A DNA stretch of 11,881 nucleotides, from positions 1-11,881 of the forward strand of contig CAJUKA010000121.1 in the NCBI GenBank assembly GCA_910586585.1. The letters are read 5' to 3'. Within the stretch, counting starts at the first letter, position 1; every line of letters starts with the position of its first letter. This DNA is from an uncultured Lachnospiraceae bacterium. Its GTDB lineage: Bacteria; Bacillota; Clostridia; Lachnospirales; Lachnospiraceae. Positions 1 to 9,200 of the stretch are shown piece after piece. A model generated the notes under the pieces. That model was not told where the DNA came from, did not search any database, and saw nothing but the letters and a program-made list of their open reading frames with translations. Position numbers and translations under genes: made by a program.

Positions 1-17
1 CCATTATATAAAAATTT

Positions 18-91
18 CTTCCATTATGCACGGTACGCACTTTTTACCGTTTACTTCCATTATGCACGGTACGCACTTTTTACCGTTTACT
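18..91. repeat. Two perfect tandem 36-bp repeats with internal inverted repeat
   Basis: Copies at 19-54 and 55-90 are identical over 36 bp and directly abut; the match extends one base on each side. Each copy holds ACGGTA and its reverse complement TACCGT separated by 9 bases (30-35/45-50 and 66-71/81-86). They lie beyond the terminator, so they belong to whatever lies left of the window. Operator-like sites for a DNA-binding regulator or a remnant of a larger repeat family are possible; nothing in the window decides this. Confidence 0.9.
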
Positions 92-159
92 AATAATCTA
101 CATTATCACATAGTTTTTTAAATTTCGAACACGGAATGCGCGCTGCAAGACACACAACA

Positions 160-190
160 AAATGGGGATGGTTTAAAACCATCCCCATTT
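160..190 (-). terminator. Rho-independent terminator of the giant gene
   Basis: A perfect 12-bp G/C-cored stem (160-171 with 179-190, core GGGGATGG/CCATCCCC) encloses a T/A loop that can add two more pairs. It begins 19 bases after the TAA stop. On the minus strand it runs into TTTTGTTGTGT, a moderate U-tract. On the plus strand the following ATTTCATTG is weaker, so it mainly serves this gene. Confidence 0.85.
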
Positions 191-209
191 CATTGAACGC
201 TTTGCTCCC

Positions 210-3200
210 TTACTTCGTTGTCTCTTTCTTATCTTTTTCTATAAAGATATAGAAATCAGCATCTGAAGGTTTATCAAGGGTAAATTCTACAGTTACGTCT
301 GTATCGGCGGTGAATGCAGGGTCTATCCGATATGTATTTTTTCCTTCGATAGGCTGCTTTACTCCGTCTTTGTCCTTATATGTTACTGTTTTTGTAACAG
401 TTGCATTTTTAACATTTTTCTTGTCTACAATCGTCACTGTATAAGTTTCATCTTTCTTTGCCGTGAACTTTTCAGATTTATCAAGCCCCGATGTCTCTGT
501 AAAGCTTACTTCCTTAAAATCTTCGACTTCATTCTCTGTCACCTCAAGCAGAAGCTCTGTGTCTTTTGCAAAGTCTTTCAGATCTACCCTGATCAGAATT
601 GTATCGCCAGCCTTCATATACTCTGATGCAAGTGACTTTTCTGCTTTCTCATCTCGGATATCCTTGAATTTCTCAAGTTTATCAGCATAAGGCACTTTCT
701 CCTCTTTATCCTTGCCATTAGTGAGCATAAAGTCGTACTTCGCATTCTTAGATGCTTTGAATGTGTACCACACTGCATTTACATCTACTGCTGACTTTTT
801 AATAGATTCTGACTTTGTGATTTCCTTTTCAGGTTTCACTGTTGTAACCTTTAATGACACTTTTTCTGACTTATTCTCAGATGTACTTGGTACAGCAAGT
901 TTAATCAGATTCTTCTCCCCATAGGTAGCAGCATCTTTTTTCAGCACCTTATCTCTCAGTTCTGTAGTTGTTACATTGTCATTACCTGTTGTAAGGCTGT
1001 ATCTTGCAGACACTGTCGGTACGAACTGTACAAATACACATTCGCCCTTTGCAATATCCTTCGATACCTCTGCCTTATCTTCTTCAAGTACAATCGGTTC
1101 AACCTTTACTACCTTAACAGATACAGATGTATCTTTCTCAGTCTCACTAGTAGTTACTGTAAGCTCTACCCATTTGTCAGTCTTATTGATCTGCTGTACA
1201 ATATAACGACCTTTTTCTGTTTCGTCATTATGTTTCTCAGTAGTAATACCATTACCTGAAACGCTCACATTCAGCTTCTCTCCTGTCACCTGGAAAGCAT
1301 ACATACCTACATTATCTACCTTGTATCCAAAAGTCACACCCTTTGCGGTTTCTTCCTTCTTGATCGTAGCAGATACATCCTTATCCAATACAAGAGGATT
1401 AATTGGAGTCTTTACGACTGTGTACTTGAACGATACATCATCTACATACGCTGTCAGTTTGATAAATACTTTATCGCCCTTATCTAATGTAATTTTTTCA
1501 TCACCCAAATATCTGTTGGTCTTATCATCATATACACCATAAACTGATCCAACATTCTTGGTATTGCCATCATTGTCCTTTGCAGCCTCCATTGAATTGA
1601 AGTTATATCTAGCGTGTTCAGGAGCTGTAAACTCATAATATGCATACTTGTCTTTGGCAATAGTTACATCTACTCCCTTGTCTGCTTCGAGTGCTGTCGG
1701 CTTAATCTTCTCCATCTTAAGCGTAGCTGACTGTTCTTTTAACTCATCGTCACCTGTTGCTGTTGATACAACCACAAAGTATACGATATCACCCTTGTTA
1801 AGAATATTTCCTTCGGTAAAGTAAGCATGATTATTCTTATACACACCGATTCGACTTGTATAAGTAAAACCATCACCCTGCCGTTCTTCACTATCAAAGT
1901 CTACGTGATTATCCTTTTCAGGTATCAGTTCGAAATTGTATCTACCATACTCAGGAACGACATAGGAATAGAATGCATTGCTTCCCTTAATTACCTTTAC
2001 CTTAGTTTCTCCTGTAAATGGAGTTGCTTCTTTAGGTGTCGTAGGCTGAATCTTGATTGTTCCGCTTGTTGCTGCCTTAGCAGTAAGTGTTATTGTGATT
2101 GTCTCACCTTTACGCAATTCAAACTTCTGCGCACCCGGAATATCAGTTACTGCCTTAGTACCACTTGCCTCGTCATTATTGTATTGATACTCAATCTCCG
2201 GTGTCGCCACATCTTTATCTAATGTAGTAATGATTGCATATTCTGTGCCATCTGCTCTATCCTCTGCGGTAAAAATGTACTTAATCGTCTTAACTGCACC
2301 GTCTTTTACTTCATCTTCCTTCGCTTCGAATTTCACAGCATCTGCACCACTCTTGAGCTCTGTTACAGATTCCTTCGCTACATTCAATGTACCCTTCGCC
2401 TTGTCGGTGGTTGCTTTAACAGTGATATCCACTACATTGCCAGCATTCAGTTTTGTTCCGCTCAATGAAATTGCCTTACCGTTAACCTCAGCACTAACTA
2501 TTGCATCAACATCCTTGTCTGCCTTCCATGTAAAGATGTACGTATCTGTCTCCTCAACCTTATATCTGTAATAAGCTTCGCCGTTTACTTTAGCAATCTC
2601 TGCTATTGAGTTATCGCCCAGTTTAAGATCTGTCACTGGTCTGGCTACAGCAGAAACTGTTATCTTTGTTGTTTCCTTCTCGTCATAACCATCAAGTGAT
2701 GCCACTGTCATCTTGATTACAGCAATTTCATTTGCTTTCATCTTTCTTGACTTTGCACTTCCAAATGTATTTTTGTCTACAACAAACAACTTGCTGCCAA
2801 GGAAGCCACTCGGATTATGTGAAGGCACATTATCTTTTTTCTCTTCTGCTGTAAGTTTAAAGTCATACACACCATCAGCTGGCGCCGTAAATGTAAACCA
2901 GAATTCATTATTAACATCATTGTTGCTTACTGTTACATCAACTGATTTTCCATCCTCAAGATTTGTTACCTTGAGCTCTGATATCTTAATCTTCTTCTCA
3001 TTCTCTGTATCTGTATTTGTTGCCTCGATTAAGATTGTGTCGCCTGCCTTTAACGGGTTGATTACCTTGTCATCATTATTTACTGTCGTGATATCGCTTA
3101 CCTTAGAATCTGCATCTACTGTAATGCTATTGCCAACAGTAAGTTCTCTGCCCTTAATGTCAAAGAATTTCAATGCTGCTCCGCCATTGCTGATTAAATA

Positions 3201-6200
3201 CTTAGCATTTGCATTTGCCGGTATGACAAACTTGTAAGAAGCCACTGTAGCTACATTTGTATCCTTATCTGCCTTTGCTACTGTTGCTTCTGTATTCAGT
3301 TTTAATTCGTCAATATTCGGTGTCGTTACTGATACCTCTGCCTTGAGTGTGATGTAGCTGAACTTCTGCTTTCCATCATCGTCAAGCACCGGATTTCCAT
3401 CCTTATCTTCCTCAAATTTCTTAAATGCCTTATCCTTGTCAGATGCATCCAGCGTTTCATTCGGCGCGAAGCTGAACATTACTGTTTCGCCCGCCTTCAT
3501 ATATACAGAAGCTGTCGCCTCGGGACGCTTTTCTTCTTCCTTGCCATCTGCATTTAATTGAGCAATACCAGATACCACTTTCTTGTCACCATCACTCAAT
3601 GTCTGACCCGATTTGCCATCTGCTGCAATCAATTTAACAATAACATTCTTATCAAACGCTACCTTAAAATCATATCTTGCAGTCAGAGGAGCTGTAAACT
3701 TCACAAACGTCTGACGGCTGTCCTTGCTAAGTTCTACAGGTACTGTATTCTTCTTGCCAGAAGCATCAATCTCAAGTGTTGTCTTATCGTCTGTCTTTCT
3801 GTAGTCTACCCAAAGCTTTGACGCTTTATCTACATAGATAAATACCGTTTCACCTGCTTTAAGTCCAACTGCCCATGCTTTATAAGTCTTTGTATCTTTT
3901 CCATCTGTCACATCTACAGTTGCGCTCGTATCCACTCCTGTCGTCATTGCTTTATTGTCCTTGCGGATAGCTTTAATATTGCATGTAACAGTATCATCTG
4001 TTGCAAATGCATAGTAATTGTCCTCTGGTGCTGTAAATGCAATCCACTCATCAGCCTTCACTGCAATCGCATTCTCTAATGTGTTATTCTGTTCTGTCAT
4101 TCTCGAGAATGAAGTAGAATTCGCTGTTAATGTAATAGCGCCGCCTTTTGTAGTTTCTACCTTTAAGTATACTTTCTGACCTGCCTCAAGGAATGGATTC
4201 ATATTATTAATCACAGTTCCATTCTTAGCATCATAAACACCAACTACTGTACCGCTATCACTATTAAAGGTATACTGCCCAAATGTCGGTGCTGTAAATG
4301 ATACCCATGCTCTGTCATATGCCTGCATTGAAAGAGTAAGCGGATTATTAACAGAAAGTACATCAAGTCTGCCTTCATAGAACGGATCCCACTGTGCAAG
4401 GAAGGTTCCAAAGAAAGCATCGTCTCCTGCCGGTTCATAGTTTCCGCCAAATCCATCACCGTTACCGATCGCCTTGACTCTTACTGTAAATCTTGAGATT
4501 ACCTTCTTCGTAATCTTAGATGTCACTGTAATCGTCGTTTCGCCAGCCTTTAACGGTCTGAATGTGGCCGTATATTTGCCTGTATTTGCCTTAATTGTTG
4601 CGACTTTCGTATTGCTGCTCTTCCATGTCAGTGTATCTGTTACGCGGTGTTTTGCATCGTCGTTAACATCAAAAACACCATTTACGCTGCCTCCAGCCCT
4701 TAATGTATACACGTTACCTGCCTGGAAATATGGATTTACATACAGTGAAACCTCACCCTTCACAATGCTGCCATTATTAGTCTTTGGTGTGCCACCTACT
4801 GCATAAGTCAAATCCATTCCGGTATTACCATCACCCGGTACTGCTGCTACATTCGCATATCTTGCTGCTGGAATGTTTGTAGTCTTAACTTTTTTGCTGA
4901 CTGTCTTAGGTCTCTGATTCTCATATACAGGCGTCACTGAGACTGTGTATGATGAAAGTCTGAGAATTTTCTCACTGCTGAATGTGTACGCAAAAGTTTT
5001 TGTCTTTTCAAAATATACAAGATCTCTTGCAAAATTCTCATATCCTCTACCAGCCAAGTCTGCTGCACCAGTATTCACTCGCCAGTTCTGATAATTCTGC
5101 AGATAGGAAGGTGCATCTTTCTTAACAACATCATACTCATCGCCGCCGATGTAACGCTTCTCGATGATATTCTTCCTTGCATCCATCAGTGCGATCTCAT
5201 ATCCGTCTGGTGTACCTGTATACTTAAAGTTAATTGTAATATTCTTATCGTCTACATAAGCTGTCTTTAAGTTCTTAACAGGCTGAATTGCTGCTGATGT
5301 AAGTGTAACTGGCTTCGTAACAGCAATCTCTGTTCCGTCTGGTGTCCTGTCTGTAAAGTTCAATGTAAACGCCTTTTTGTTTGGCGCTACTGCCGTAATA
5401 TACCAATAATGACGGTCTGGATGCTCATTCCATCCCTGATCTAAATAAATGTCATGAGGAAGTCCATTGACAAGTGCATACCTCTCATATCCATCTTCAA
5501 TCTTGTAACCTGCTGCTTCTGCTGCCTTGATGGTCTCTTCTGTTATAATGATACCGGTTGAATTATAGTTTGCCACTTTCTTCTTGCCATTCTTATACTG
5601 CAAAAAGTCTGCTAACGGCTTTGTCTGACCTACTGTCAGTTTCGCCTTCTTTCCTGCTACTGATGTTATTTCCGACTTAATCGTCAGTCTGACTGCCGTC
5701 GTCAAACCATTATCTGAAAGTACCTGAACATATACCATCTGACTACCATCAGCGCCTACTCCTTTAAGGGAGAGCTTACCCTTATTACTGATTGTCGCAT
5801 ATTTTGACTTCGTTCCTGTGAATACCCACTTGCCTTTCTCTAATGCGATACCACTCTCTTCATCAAAAACGCCATAAGTCAGCTTAGGATTCAAATAGAT
5901 GGACTTCTTTGCTATAGGAAGCTCAAGCCGACGCATATCAGGAAGTTCTGCTGCGTCATTTCCGCCTTCCATATCCCAGAATAAACCATTTACAGAAAGC
6001 TGTGCTGTTTTTGCCGTAAGGTCTATCTGATAATCATTGCCGTTTACATTATAGATTTCCGTTCCATCTGCATTATATCCTGTTACAAGGTATTTTACTG
6101 CACTCTTTGCCACAGGTGTATTATCTTCATTTACCTTGAAATAAGGGTTCAGTTCCTGTAGCTGTGACTTTGTAGCAACAAAACTCTTTACTGCACCATT

Positions 6201-9200
6201 ATACGTAAAATCAACTTTACTGCCGTCATCAAGTGTTCTCTCTGAGCTTACATTTCTTACATATACTACATAGGTCTTGCCTGGTGTAAGCTGCTCATTG
6301 ATTGCCTCTGTACCTCTTCCATCCCGATCACCAATCTCTCTGATCATAAGCTTCGCTGTATCATCATAATCATTAGAACCATATGAGTATATTGGTGTAA
6401 GTGCAAATCCTGCATCTTTGTATCGTCCATTCTGGACACTGCTGATCATGGATTCAAAATCTGCTGCCTTAAACTTCTTTGCCGCGGACTTATCCTTCTC
6501 TACCACATAAAATTCTCTGCGGTATCCATTTCCAGGATCTTTATACCAGACATCCGCAGTTACATCCTTTGTCACAACCTTTTTAATAGAAGGAACTGCC
6601 ACATTGGTAACTGTAATCTTTGTCTTAGCTGTCTTTACACCTTTACCTGTTATCGCTTTTGTCCGTCCATCGCTTGGATCAACATATACTGGATATGCTT
6701 CAATCTGTGTTGTGGCCTTCTTAGCGGTATGAAGCGCTGTCACAACGCCTGTATCCGGGTCAATGCTGATAAATTCATTCTTCGTCTGATTCTCTGTACC
6801 CGCAATCCTGTACTGGATCTTGATCACATCACTAAGTTGTGCTTTTGTTATCTTTACATTGAGCTGCTGCGTCTCACCTACTGCCATCTTTTTCTGTACA
6901 GTATTGAATGAAATCGACTTCGGTGCCACTGCCCTCTGGAGGTTTGCCTCAAGCTCAACGTTAACAAGTTTGAATGTATCTGTATATCCGTCTTCCCATG
7001 TGATGTCAAATGCTCTTTCTTTGTTATCTTCTGTCACTGGGAACAGAACCTCGATATAATGTCTGTTAACATTTTTATCTTCAGTCCAGTCTGCTACCAG
7101 CTCACCGCCTGCTTCTCTAATTGCCTTTTCATATATGAAGCTGGTAAAATTAAATCCTGCACCCTTTACATCACCCTCAAACTCATTTGGTGCGTAAATT
7201 CTGTATGCAATAAGGTTTCCTGTAAAATCAGTCCCATTTATATTAATATTGTCATATACATAAGGAACTGCTTCCAACGGTCTGATTGAATAGTTTTTGC
7301 CATCATACTCATACCGGAGTTCAACATTAACATCTACCTTATCATTCCACTGCTTATTAGCCTGATAGTTTGCTTTTGATACATGTCCCTGACCTCTGTT
7401 AAGGACATTTCTTGAAGCCGAAAGGAACGTCACTTCGTAGCTATCTGCCAACGGCGCTATCAGTTTTATGTTACTATTTGCAAAATTAACTGTATACTTT
7501 CTGTTAAATCTAAGATACTGTTCATTTGCATTAACAATCGCACTCTTGTCGTCAATCTGGAAGGTAAATCCGGGATAAGCATTAAACGCGGGATAACCAC
7601 CGTCTTTGCCAATATTGTACTGTTCCTCGTCTAACGCATTGTATTCACGCCATTCATATACAGGAACAGCTACATCATTACCATTCTGATCTTTCTCAGT
7701 TCTAACAGTATGCGTGTCTGCATAAATATACGCATATTTCTCCAAAGCGCCCTTTTCAAGTTCTTTATATTCAAAATATGCTTTATCCTGCTCGAGAACA
7801 TCCCCCCCAACAGTAAGCTGTTTCAGGAGAAGAGATTCTACAACATCACCAGCCTTGATATCAGACTCTGCTTTTAATTCTGGTGTAATGGTGAGCTTAC
7901 GTCTCTTAATAGAAAACTTGTATTCATCATTACCGTCCGTTCCGTTATAAACATGCCACTCTTCATAGCTCTCGCCTGTATTCTCATTGCCTTCTATAGT
8001 AAGCGGTTTATACTTCTCATTACCTTTAAATCTGAGTACAAGTGTATAATCACCACCCCATACAACGTTTTCAGTTGTATATCTCTTATTGTTCTTCTGC
8101 CAATATACATTTACCTTCTCAGGATCATATTCCGAGGAAGTATTCAACATATCCGTAACAGGTTTTGTTTTCTCTTTATCAGAATAAAGAGTAACCAAAC
8201 CTTCTATATCAGCCTGTGTAAGAGCTGTACCATCATAAAACTTTGTCAGCTTGTTGATCACATCCTTATTAATGCTCGGATAAAGCACCGCATTACCAAG
8301 GAATGTAATTTCTGTCGGCTGATCATGATATTTGGTAACACCACCTACGGAGTTAACCTTATCAATACTTGTATAATTAGAACCTTCATATCTTGCAGTC
8401 ACACCATAGGTAAATGTAGTCTTATCATCTGCCTTATGATTAAATACATCATGTTTGGTATCTACATAGCTATCCTTAATATCTGCCCCTGCCGCATCCT
8501 TTTCCAAGTTCATAACACGGAAATAAATTCCTGGCAGATCATAACCTCCGACTGTATTTTGATTATTCGGATCAGGCTGTACAGGATCCCAGTCTTTATT
8601 CTCTCGAAGCACGATTTCTAAGCCTGACTTATCTGTCGTCGCATCAAATTCTTTCCTGTCATTATATGGCAGTTTATATACTTTGTAAAGCGACTTATCA
8701 AGCCCTGCATTGCCCGCTGTTCCGCCCAGCCAGTTCGCAATATTCTGACCATCCTGTGCGACCTGTGTGTTTGGAACAATCACAATCTGCTGTGCTTCTA
8801 CTTTGAAATATACTTTCTTTTCTTCAGGACGATATGTACTAGTCTCATCTTCAAAATTAATCGTTAATTCATATAACTGATTGGCATCAACTGTATCAAC
8901 GAAAACACCTTCATCATCTGTCGATCCCATTCCATTTCTCAATGGCGTTACATATCTGTCTGTAAATACAATGCTGTCTTTTTCATCCTGCGTTTTTTCA
9001 AGATAATCCTCATAATCCTTTAATGATGCTTTTCCCCATCTGTATGTCAGTTTACCTGATACTGATGCATTTGTGCCTTTTTCACTGACTGTTGCTTTCT
9101 TATAGGAAGCGCGGTCTGCAAACAAAGCATTCTCATCATAAATTTTGACAGCAGGATTCTCAAGAGAACCATCTCCTGTGTTCTCTGCCTTAACATTCGT

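Noticed and set aside
18..91. CRISPR array (36 bp is a common CRISPR repeat length).
   Set aside because: The two copies abut directly with no spacer, there are only two, and no cas gene is present.
120..150. tRNA-like T-loop sequence TTCGAAC.
   Set aside because: No matching T-stem, acceptor stem or anticodon arm can be formed around it.
1500..1990. K-G-D tripeptides in C-terminal modules 8 and 9 as integrin-binding motifs.
   Set aside because: They sit in the recurring L-x-K/A-G-D-x-V strand and are explained by the module consensus.
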